From contig USPM01000002.1 of the NCBI GenBank assembly GCA_900556715.1, positions 6,514 to 70,513 of the forward strand: a DNA stretch of 64,000 bases. Reading direction: 5' to 3'. Shown here piece by piece: positions 56,712-64,000 of this stretch. Each line of letters opens with the position of its first letter. Within the stretch, counting starts at the first letter, position 1. A model generated the notes under the pieces. It ran no database searches. It saw only the letters and a list, made by a program, of their open reading frames with translations, and had not been told where the DNA came from. Position numbers and translations under genes: made by a program. The stretch is from an uncultured Megamonas sp. Its GTDB lineage: Bacteria; Bacillota_C; Negativicutes; Selenomonadales; Selenomonadaceae.

Positions 56712-57814
56712 TCAAAGCACTCCCTGATTGCTCTTATATAAAAATTTGGACTTGTTTCTTTGACTAGTCCCTTCAATTTCATCTGCAATAAAATAAACGA
56801 TATATTCGAAACATTTATTCTCAATTTGTATATGATTTCATCAATACATTTAGGCTCTGTAAATGATAAATTATCATATATAAGTTGTTCTTCTGCTGTC
56901 ATGGAAAAACCTAAATCTATTTGTGTTTCTTTGGATACATTTTGCTGATTATTTATAGAAGTATATTCTTCTACAATATCATTTACTTTTGTAACTAATT
57001 TAGCACCTTGTTTTATCAAGCTATGGCAACCTTCGCTCTTTTGGGAATAAATATTTCCTGGTATGGCAAATACATCTCGCCCTTCACTTAAAGCAAATTC
57101 CGCTGTTATCAATGAACCACTCTTTTTAGCAGCTTCAACTACTAGTATGCCCTTTGACAAACCTGTAATAATTCTGTTTCTAGCTGGAAAATTTCCTGGT
57201 TTTGGCAATGTATTTAATGGATACTCTGATATTACAGCACCATTTTGTGCTATAGTTTCTAAAAGTTGTTTATTTTCTTTAGGATAAACAATATCCAAAC
57301 TACAACCTAAAACGGCAATAGTTTTACCTTTTTTCAAGGCCCCTATATGTGCCTTTGTGTCTATACCTTTTGCAGCTCCACTGACTATTATAAAATTATA
57401 TTCAGCCAATTCTTTAGCCATATTTTCTGCTATTTGTTTTCCATAAGTCGTTGGTGTCCTTGATCCTACTATACCTATGCAAATTTCTTTTTTAGGTAAT
57501 TCGCCCTGATAATATAAAATAAAAGGAGGATCATATATTTCTTTTAATAACTTTGGATAATCTTCATCTAGTTCTATGCAGACTTTAATTTTATAAAATT
57601 CTAGTTGTGCTGCTAATTTATCTATAGATATTTTCTGTCTAAATTCTATCAATTCAGACAATGTTTTACTGCCTAAACAATTACTTTGTTCTAACATTTC
57701 TCTTGTTGCTGTCCATATTGTTTCGCCGTCATGAAAATATCTATAAAGTTGGCGAAGCGTTTTACTACCTATACCTGGTACAGAATTTATGGCAGCCCAA
57801 TATATATTTTTCAT
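56708..57814 (-). CDS. dprA: DNA processing protein DprA
   Basis: Single-strand DNA-binding RecA loader for natural transformation, 368 residues. The Rossmann core reads IGIVGSRTPTTYGKQIAENMA, VSGAAKGIDTKAHIGAL, VLGCSLDIVYPKEN and NFPARNRIITGLSKG; the C-terminus is a winged-helix domain (about 300-368). dprA directly upstream of topA is the common Firmicute order. Together with cinA it hints at competence, though no uptake machinery is in this window. Confidence 0.95.
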   Translation of the reverse strand: MKNIYWAAINSVPGIGSKTLRQLYRYFHDGETIWTATREMLEQSNCLGSKTLSELIEFRQKISIDKLAAQLEFYKIKVCIELDEDYPKLLKEIYDPPFILYYQGELPKKEICIGIVGSRTPTTYGKQIAENMAKELAEYNFIIVSGAAKGIDTKAHIGALKKGKTIAVLGCSLDIVYPKENKQLLETIAQNGAVISEYPLNTLPKPGNFPARNRIITGLSKGILVVEAAKKSGSLITAEFALSEGRDVFAIPGNIYSQKSEGCHSLIKQGAKLVTKVNDIVEEYTSINNQQNVSKETQIDLGFSMTAEEQLIYDNLSFTEPKCIDEIIYKLRINVSNISFILLQMKLKGLVKETSPNFYIRAIRECFE

Positions 57815-57934
57815 TGTTTATTACATTCCTATACAAATAAATCTTTAGATAAACCATATATATTTTACTATTATCACTATTAACTGACAATTTGTCAAAT
57901 TTTTTATAAAAGACTTTATCTATCATATTTCAAA

Positions 57935-57978
57935 ACAAAAAGCTATTGCATTAAAATTCTTTAACACAATAGCTTTTA
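57935..57978 (-). terminator. Terminator after gatB
   Basis: Eleven-base arms AAAAGCTATTG and CAATAGCTTTT (57938-57948 and 57967-57977), with flanking T on the minus strand, 16 nt after the gatB stop. Confidence 0.82.
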
Positions 57979-57993
57979 TTAATTAAATGGTAA

Positions 57994-59421
57994 TTAACCC
58001 AATTTTTCTTTTATCATTTTATTTACAAGACCAGGATTTGCTTTACCTTTACTTGCTTTCATTACTTGACCAATTAAAAAGCCCATGGATTTTGGATAAT
58101 CTGATACAGCTTTTGGATTATCAGCAATTGCTTTATCTACAATTTCTTCAATTGCTTTTGTATCAGTAATCTGTACTAAGCCTTTGTCTTTTACGATTTT
58201 TTCTGGAGTATCCCCACTTGTCCACATTTCTTCAAATACAGTTTTAGCTATTTTAGAAGAAATTGTACCTTTACCGATCAAGCCAATTAAGCTTGCTAAA
58301 TTTTGAGCTGATACTGGAGAATTTTCAATAGTCATTTCATTAGCATTTAAATGTTTAGACAATTCACCCATAATCCAGTTAGCAGCGAGTTTTGCATCAG
58401 CACCAGCATCTACAACTGCATCAAAATATTCAGCCATAGCACGAGTAGAAGTAATGATTTCCGCATCATAAGTAGGAAGACCATACTCATTTACTAAACG
58501 AGCTTTTCTTGCATCTGGCAATTCTGGAAGTGCTTTTCTATATGCTTCAATCTGTTCATCTGTTGTAACGATTGGCACAAGATCTGGTTCTGGCATATAA
58601 CGATAATCTTGAGCTTTTTCTTTACTACGCATAGAAAGTGTAATTCCACGACCATCGTCCCAAGTACGAGTTTCTTGTACTAAGATACCGCCATCTTCTA
58701 ACACTTCATTTTGACGTTCAATTTCATATTCTAAAGCATCTTCGATTACTTTGAAGGAATTCAAGTTTTTCATTTCAACTTTTGTACCGAGTTTATCGCT
58801 ACCTTCTGGACGAAGAGATACGTTTACATCGGCACGTAAATTACCTTCTTCCATTTTACAGTTGGATACATCAATGTATTGTAAAATGGATTTTATTTTT
58901 TCCATATATGCACGAGCTTCTGCTGGAGAATGCATATCTGGTTCAGATACGATTTCGATAAGTGGTACACCAGTACGATTATAGTCAACATTAGAGCTAC
59001 TAGAATCTTTGATTGTAGTACCAGAGTGAACGAGTTTACCAGCATCTTCTTCCATATGAATACGAGTGATGCGAATGCGTTTTGTTTTGCCTTCTACTTC
59101 GATATCCACATAACCATGTTCAGCGATTGGTAAATCAAACTGAGAAGTCTGGAAGTTTTTTGGTAAATCTGGATAGTAATAATTTTTTCTATCAAATTTA
59201 CTGAATTTATTAATTGTACAATTAAGTGCAAGACCTGCTTTGATAGCAAATTCTACTACACGTTTATTGACAACAGGTAATACACCTGGAAGACCAAGAC
59301 AAACAGGGCAAACATGTGTATTTTGGTCTGCACCAAAGGAAGTAGCACAGCTACAGAAAATTTTTGTATTAGTTTTTAATTCGCTATGAATTTCCAAACC
59401 AATGACTGCTTCGTATTTCAT
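57994..59421 (-). CDS. gatB: Asp/Glu-tRNA amidotransferase subunit B
   Basis: The tRNA-binding kinase subunit of GatCAB, 475 residues. [64 protein letters not shown] and the C-terminal YqeY-like tail domain are present. It activates mischarged Glu-tRNA(Gln) or Asp-tRNA(Asn) using ATP. It overlaps gatA by one base (stop and start share a nucleotide). Confidence 0.97.
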   Translation of the reverse strand: MKYEAVIGLEIHSELKTNTKIFCSCATSFGADQNTHVCPVCLGLPGVLPVVNKRVVEFAIKAGLALNCTINKFSKFDRKNYYYPDLPKNFQTSQFDLPIAEHGYVDIEVEGKTKRIRITRIHMEEDAGKLVHSGTTIKDSSSSNVDYNRTGVPLIEIVSEPDMHSPAEARAYMEKIKSILQYIDVSNCKMEEGNLRADVNVSLRPEGSDKLGTKVEMKNLNSFKVIEDALEYEIERQNEVLEDGGILVQETRTWDDGRGITLSMRSKEKAQDYRYMPEPDLVPIVTTDEQIEAYRKALPELPDARKARLVNEYGLPTYDAEIITSTRAMAEYFDAVVDAGADAKLAANWIMGELSKHLNANEMTIENSPVSAQNLASLIGLIGKGTISSKIAKTVFEEMWTSGDTPEKIVKDKGLVQITDTKAIEEIVDKAIADNPKAVSDYPKSMGFLIGQVMKASKGKANPGLVNKMIKEKLG

Positions 59422-60884
59422 TATTCTACCCCCTGACCAATTTTATTAGCATAATCATGATTTACTTCATAAGTATATGCTGCACGAATAATAGTTTCTT
59501 CATCAAGTGGGCGACCAATAAACTGCATACCGATAGGCATATTATCTTTGCTTCTGCCGCAAGGAATAGAAATACCTGGAAGACCTGCTAAATTAAGTGG
59601 AACAGTGAAAATATCCATCAAATACATTTTTAATGGATCATTTGCCATTGAGCCAATTTTATATGCAGGTGTTGGTGCTACTGGAGCCATAATAACATCT
59701 ACATTTTTAAATGCATTATCAAAGTCTTGTTTTACAAGTGTTCTAACTTTCAATGCTTTTAAATAATAAGCATCATAATAACCAGCACTTAAAGCATAGT
59801 TACCAATCATAATACGACGTTTTACTTCTGGACCGAATTTTGCAGTTCTTGTATTTGTCATCATGGAAACAATGTCTTCACCATCTACACGAGAGCCATA
59901 ACTTACACCATCATAACGAGATAAGTTTGTAGAAGCTTCTGCTGGTGCTATTAAATAATATGTGGAAATAGCATAATCTGTATGTGGTAAAGAAATATCT
60001 ACGATTTCAGCACCGAGTTTTTTCAAATCTTCGATAGCTGTATTCATAGCTTTTTTTACATCTTCGTCCATACCATCGATAAAATATTCTTTTGGTAAAC
60101 CGATTTTCAATCCTTTGATATCATTTACTAAGGATTTTGTATAATCAGGAACATCACTATTGATAGATGTAGAATCTTTTTCATCATGACCTGCAATTAC
60201 ATTCATCACATGAGCACAGTCTGTTACATCGCGAGTCACAGGACCAATCTGGTCAAGTGAAGAAGCAAATGCTACTAAACCATAACGAGATACACGACCG
60301 TAAGTAGGTTTTAAACCAACAACACCACAAAAAGATGCTGGCTGACGAATAGATCCACCAGTATCAGAGCCCAATGCCCAAATAGCACTACCAGCACTAA
60401 CAGCAGCAGCACTACCACCAGAACTACCACCTGGTACGCAGTCTAAATTCCATGGATTATGCGTAGCAAAAAACGCAGAGTTTTCTGTAGAACCACCCAT
60501 AGCGAATTCATCCATATTTAATTTACCGAGTAATGCTGGTTTTTGAGTTAAAACTTTATCCATTACTGTAGCATTATATGGTGGTACAAAATTTTCAAGC
60601 ATATAAGATGCACAAGTTGTTTTTAAACCTTTTGTACAAATATTGTCTTTTATAGCTGCTGGTATACCTGCTAAAACAGAGATTTTTGCTCCGCCAGCGA
60701 TATCAGCATCAACATTTTCTGCTTGTTGAAGAGCATAATCAGCAGTTTTTGTGATATATGCTTTTACTTTATCATCAGTAACTTCCATGCGAGAAAGTAC
60801 ATCTTTTGTAATTTCTACAGCAGAAATTTCTTTATTTACAAGCATATCATGTAATTCATGTGCTGTTTTTTCAAATAAACTCAC
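59421..60884 (-). CDS. gatA: Asp/Glu-tRNA amidotransferase subunit A
   Basis: Amidase-signature glutaminase releasing ammonia from glutamine for transamidation, 487 residues. The Lys-Ser-Ser triad is seen in [26 protein letters not shown] and [16 protein letters not shown]. It is the middle gene of gatC-gatA-gatB, 40 nt after gatC, with GAGGAG upstream as ribosome site. The presence of GatCAB implies that at least one of glutaminyl- or asparaginyl-tRNA is made indirectly. Confidence 0.97.
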   Translation of the reverse strand: MSLFEKTAHELHDMLVNKEISAVEITKDVLSRMEVTDDKVKAYITKTADYALQQAENVDADIAGGAKISVLAGIPAAIKDNICTKGLKTTCASYMLENFVPPYNATVMDKVLTQKPALLGKLNMDEFAMGGSTENSAFFATHNPWNLDCVPGGSSGGSAAAVSAGSAIWALGSDTGGSIRQPASFCGVVGLKPTYGRVSRYGLVAFASSLDQIGPVTRDVTDCAHVMNVIAGHDEKDSTSINSDVPDYTKSLVNDIKGLKIGLPKEYFIDGMDEDVKKAMNTAIEDLKKLGAEIVDISLPHTDYAISTYYLIAPAEASTNLSRYDGVSYGSRVDGEDIVSMMTNTRTAKFGPEVKRRIMIGNYALSAGYYDAYYLKALKVRTLVKQDFDNAFKNVDVIMAPVAPTPAYKIGSMANDPLKMYLMDIFTVPLNLAGLPGISIPCGRSKDNMPIGMQFIGRPLDEETIIRAAYTYEVNHDYANKIGQGVE

Positions 60885-60924
60885 GTAAAAGCCTCCTCAA
60901 ATTAATAAAATTAATTTAAACAAA

Positions 60925-61215
60925 TTATTCTTCTAAAATTTTAGGTACACGGAAATAACCATCTTCTTGTTGTGGAGCATTAGATAATGCCAATTCACGA
61001 TCAAGGGAAGGTTTCCCTACATCTTCACGGAATACATTTTGTACAGGCAATACGTGTGCAGTAGGAGCTACATTTTCTGTATCTACTTGTTGTAATCTAT
61101 CTACATATTCAAGAAAATCATTAAGCTCATTTATATTTTTATCCATATCTTCTTCTTTAATACTAAGACGAGACAAAAGAGCTACATTTTCTACATCTTC
61201 TCTAGTAACTTTCAT
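60925..61215 (-). CDS. gatC: Asp/Glu-tRNA amidotransferase subunit C
   Basis: Small stabilising subunit of GatCAB, 96 residues. VENVALLSRLSIKEEDMDK at the N-terminus and DTENVAPTAHVLPVQNVFREDV in the middle are family blocks. It is first in the gatCAB operon and is followed by gatA after 40 nt. Confidence 0.95.
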   Translation of the reverse strand: MKVTREDVENVALLSRLSIKEEDMDKNINELNDFLEYVDRLQQVDTENVAPTAHVLPVQNVFREDVGKPSLDRELALSNAPQQEDGYFRVPKILEE

Positions 61216-61383
61216 ATCTTCACCCCATTTTCAAAATAAACTGTTTACATTTTATCATATTTTAGACGATGATTGAATAGTATTGTTACTTTTACCCATA
61301 AAATCTAGCTGACTTATTTTATCTTCTATGATAAAATGGCATAATAGTTAAAAATTAATAAAAAAATAGGTGATTTTATACAT

Positions 61384-62811
61384 ATGGATAAAACTAAACA
61401 AAAAATTGCAGTTTCTTTTTTAATTGCAATATTTTTAGCTGCATTTGAAGGAGTCGTCGTCTCTACTGCTGCACCTGTAATTGTAAAAAGTTTGCACAAT
61501 TTTAAAATGATTAGTTGGATATTTTCTATATTTCTTTTGACTTCAGCTATATCTACTCCTATTTATGGCAAATTAGCTGACCTTTATGGGCGAAAACGCA
61601 TATTTATGATCGGTATTTCTATTTTCCTTGTCGGTAGTTTATTATCCGGATTAGCTCAAAGTATGTATCAATTAATTGTCTTTCGTGGAATTCAAGGCAT
61701 CGGTGCTGGTGCTATTTTTACCATTGGTTTCACGATGATAGGCGATATTTTCACCCTAGAGGAACGCTCTATTATCCAAGGAGCTATCAGTACGATTTGG
61801 GGTATTGCTGGCCTCATCGGCCCTTTAATCGGTGGATTTCTCATAGATAATTTATCCTGGCATTGGATATTTTTTATAAATATTCCCTTTGGTCTTTTAT
61901 CTGTTTATATACTCGCCAAATTTGTACATGAACAAAAACCTAATACTAATCCAAAAATTGATTATCTAGGAGCTATTTTATTATCCATTACCATAGCTAC
62001 TCTTTTATGCGGTGTAATGAAACTAGACGAAGATTTTCATTTAGGTATAATCTTATTAGCCATCACAATTATTTCAGGTTTTCTCTTTTACCTGCGTGAG
62101 GCCAAAACATCTGAACCTATTGTGCCTCTATTTATTCTCAATAAGTCTTCTATCATTGTAAATATCATCACTTTTATCAGTTCATTTATTTTAATTGCTT
62201 GTTCTGTTTATTTGCCACTTCATATTCAATCAATCATGGGATATAGTGCTACCATTGCCGGTATATCCTTAATCGGCACATCTATTTCTTGGTTTATAAG
62301 TTCAATTTCCATAGCTACATTAATGAAAAAATTCTCAGCTAATAAAATCGTAATGGCTTCTTCATTAATTTTAATTTTCAGCTCTTGGTTATTGACACAA
62401 TTAACTTTAGATACACCACTTTGGCACTTATCTATTTATGTATTTTTCTTTGGCTTTGGTTTTTCAGGCACTTTAAATACACTCACTTTTATCGTTCAAG
62501 ATTCTGTAAAATATAATTTACGCGGTGCCGCAGTCGGTTTAAATATGTTAACACGTACAATCGCTCAAACTATAGGTGTTACTGTACTGGGTGCAGTATT
62601 AAATATTTCGACAACAGATTTTATTGAAGCTCATACACTAATAGATATTACAATGCAAGATTTTTATGATAATACTTCTCCTCAATATCATGAACTTTTA
62701 CGCCAAGCATTATTCTATAGTTTAAATAATATATACTATATCCTAGTTGGTAGTAGTATAATTTGCTTAATCTTATCTTATTTCGTACCTAAACATCAAT
62801 CACAAAAATAG
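61384..62811 (+). CDS. MFS multidrug exporter, DHA2 (EmrB/QacA) family
   Basis: A 475-residue major facilitator with many hydrophobic spans, consistent with the 14-helix DHA2 group. Motif A is [16 protein letters not shown] (about residues 61-76), the proton-linked Arg is in [12 protein letters not shown], and the DHA2 motif C region reads [20 protein letters not shown], followed by NIPFG. It likely exports toxic organic compounds using the proton gradient. AGGTG is the ribosome site. The gene diverges from gatC; no regulator is adjacent, so the substrate is open. Confidence 0.88.
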   Translation: MDKTKQKIAVSFLIAIFLAAFEGVVVSTAAPVIVKSLHNFKMISWIFSIFLLTSAISTPIYGKLADLYGRKRIFMIGISIFLVGSLLSGLAQSMYQLIVFRGIQGIGAGAIFTIGFTMIGDIFTLEERSIIQGAISTIWGIAGLIGPLIGGFLIDNLSWHWIFFINIPFGLLSVYILAKFVHEQKPNTNPKIDYLGAILLSITIATLLCGVMKLDEDFHLGIILLAITIISGFLFYLREAKTSEPIVPLFILNKSSIIVNIITFISSFILIACSVYLPLHIQSIMGYSATIAGISLIGTSISWFISSISIATLMKKFSANKIVMASSLILIFSSWLLTQLTLDTPLWHLSIYVFFFGFGFSGTLNTLTFIVQDSVKYNLRGAAVGLNMLTRTIAQTIGVTVLGAVLNISTTDFIEAHTLIDITMQDFYDNTSPQYHELLRQALFYSLNNIYYILVGSSIICLILSYFVPKHQSQK

Positions 62812-62902
62812 AAAATTCTAGTTTTTATAATTCTCAAAACTATGCTATACTATTATTTATTTTATATCTAAAATTTAAATTTATTTATCATTTTGGAGGA
62901 AT

Positions 62903-63808
62903 ATGTATATAATGAAAGATCATTTAGTAAAAGCTGTTGCTGATGGTGTTCGTGTTCATGCTGCTATTACTACTAATCTTGTAAATGAAGCTGTATCTCG
63001 TCATGAATGTTATCCTGTAGCTGCTGCTGCTCTTGGTCGTACTATGACAGGTGCTTTACTAATGGCAGCAAACCTTAAAAATAAAGAATGTATCACTATA
63101 AAATTTAACGGCAACGGCCCATTAGGCTCTGTTGTTGCCGATGCTAATCCTGAAGGATTTGTACGCGGTTATATCGCCAATCCTCATGTTAATTTACCAC
63201 TCAATGAAAAAGGTAAATTAGATGTAGGCGGTGGTGTCGGTCAAGGTATTTTATCCGTAACTCGTTTCACTGGTCTTAAAGACCCTATTACTGGTAGCTG
63301 TGAAATCGTTTCTGGGGAAATTGCTGAAGACCTCACAAATTATCTCTATACTTCTGAACAAACTCCTTCTAGTGTAGGCTTAGGTGTTCTTGTAAATCCT
63401 GATTTAAAAGTAGCTGCAGCTGGTGGTTTTATCCTTCAATTATTACCAGATGCTACAGAAGAAACACTTACAAAATTAGAAAATAACCTCGCTAAAATTC
63501 GACCAGTTTCTACCATGGTAAAAGATGGTTTAGATGCTCGTGGTATCATTGCTGAACTATTGCAAGGTTTTGATAAAGTTGATTATTTAACTACTACAGA
63601 TTTAGCATTTAAATGCCAATGCTCCAAAGAACGTATTGAAGATGTACTCATCAGTTTAAATGAACATGATTTAAAATCTCTAGTTGATGATGGTCATGCT
63701 GAAGTTTGCTGTCATTTCTGTGGTGAAAAATATCAATTCAATAAAGATGAACTCACCGCTATTTACAATGTATCTCAAAAATTAAAAGACAATAAAGCTA
63801 ATAATTAA
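62903..63808 (+). CDS. hslO: Hsp33 redox-regulated chaperone
   Basis: Holdase activated by oxidation and heat, 301 residues. The N-terminal domain has AAALGRTMTGALLMAANLK and IKFNGNGPLGSVVADANPEG; the C-terminal zinc switch has CQCSKERIE and CHFCGEKY (CxC and CxxC), all four cysteines kept. GGAGG lies three bases before the first ATG (MYIMKDH) and 12 before the second (MKDHLVK, 62912), so either may be used. In an anaerobe it would protect proteins during oxygen exposure. Confidence 0.95.
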   Translation: MYIMKDHLVKAVADGVRVHAAITTNLVNEAVSRHECYPVAAAALGRTMTGALLMAANLKNKECITIKFNGNGPLGSVVADANPEGFVRGYIANPHVNLPLNEKGKLDVGGGVGQGILSVTRFTGLKDPITGSCEIVSGEIAEDLTNYLYTSEQTPSSVGLGVLVNPDLKVAAAGGFILQLLPDATEETLTKLENNLAKIRPVSTMVKDGLDARGIIAELLQGFDKVDYLTTTDLAFKCQCSKERIEDVLISLNEHDLKSLVDDGHAEVCCHFCGEKYQFNKDELTAIYNVSQKLKDNKANN

Positions 63809-63819
63809 ATAATATCAAT

Positions 63820-63873
63820 AAAAAAGCATTTTAAAATGGAATTATTACTCAATCCATTTTAAAATGCTTTTCT
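63820..63873. terminator. Bidirectional terminator between hslO and ligA
   Basis: Nineteen-base perfect arms (63822-63840 and 63853-63871) with A and T runs on both flanks separate the convergent genes. Confidence 0.9.
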
Positions 63874-63881
63874 TTTACAAA

Positions 63882-64000
<119 letters not shown>

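Overview
The window is AT-rich bacterial chromosome from a Firmicute. The best guess is the Negativicutes (a Megamonas/Selenomonas-like anaerobe). That guess rests on a two-subunit methylmalonyl-CoA mutase (succinate-to-propionate route), CodY, a meso-diaminopimelate-type MurE, and a Bacillus-like order dprA-topA-trmFO-hslV-hslU-codY-rpsB-tsf-pyrH-frr-uppS-cdsA-dxr-rseP-ispG-proS with no sporulation genes. The genus is inference. No tRNA, rRNA, CRISPR array or insertion sequence was recognised.

Layout. 1-2735: methylmalonyl-CoA mutase genes on the minus strand. The large subunit runs off the window. The small subunit is broken by an in-frame TGA and also carries a 66-nt in-frame insertion bounded by a 30-nt direct repeat. 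2736-3965: a gene-free stretch with two divergent promoters, each driving a cobalamin riboswitch, a conditional terminator, a short spacer and a second intrinsic terminator, with no conventional gene on either side. 3966-10441: a YhcH-family protein, uvrB and an oppBCDF-type peptide importer lacking its binding protein. 10617-11516: a deletion scar joining the 3' end of a glycyl radical enzyme gene to what looks like the 3' end of a DeoR-type regulator gene. 11599-16928: DEAD-box helicase, cinA, rimO and an orphan solute-binding protein.

17006-30477: a division and cell wall cluster on the minus strand, in transcription order rsmH, ftsL, murE, murF, mraY, murD, murG, murC, ddl, ftsQ, a DUF881 gene, a small basic protein gene and ftsZ. 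The positions usually held by ftsI, ftsW, murB, ftsA and mraZ are empty. 30563-33988: polysaccharide deacetylase, an Lgt-family protein that has lost the usual catalytic residues, a DUF1858 redox mini-protein, a YbaK-type deacylase and a siroheme-reductase-like protein missing one cluster cysteine. 34181-39648: a sugar operon (GH4 phospho-glucosidase, aldose epimerase, PTS EIICBA) with a convergent RpiR-type regulator.

39785-61215: a long minus-strand housekeeping run covering prolyl-tRNA synthetase, isoprenoid and phospholipid genes, translation factors, HslUV/CodY, TrmFO, TopA, DprA and the GatCAB amidotransferase. 61384-63808: an MFS exporter and Hsp33. The right edge holds the C-terminal BRCT end of NAD-dependent DNA ligase.

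The strongest candidate for something undescribed is the paired cobalamin-riboswitch locus at 2876-3966. It looks like two B12-gated non-coding or micro-ORF transcripts. The main alternative is that it is the empty shell of B12-regulated genes that have been lost.
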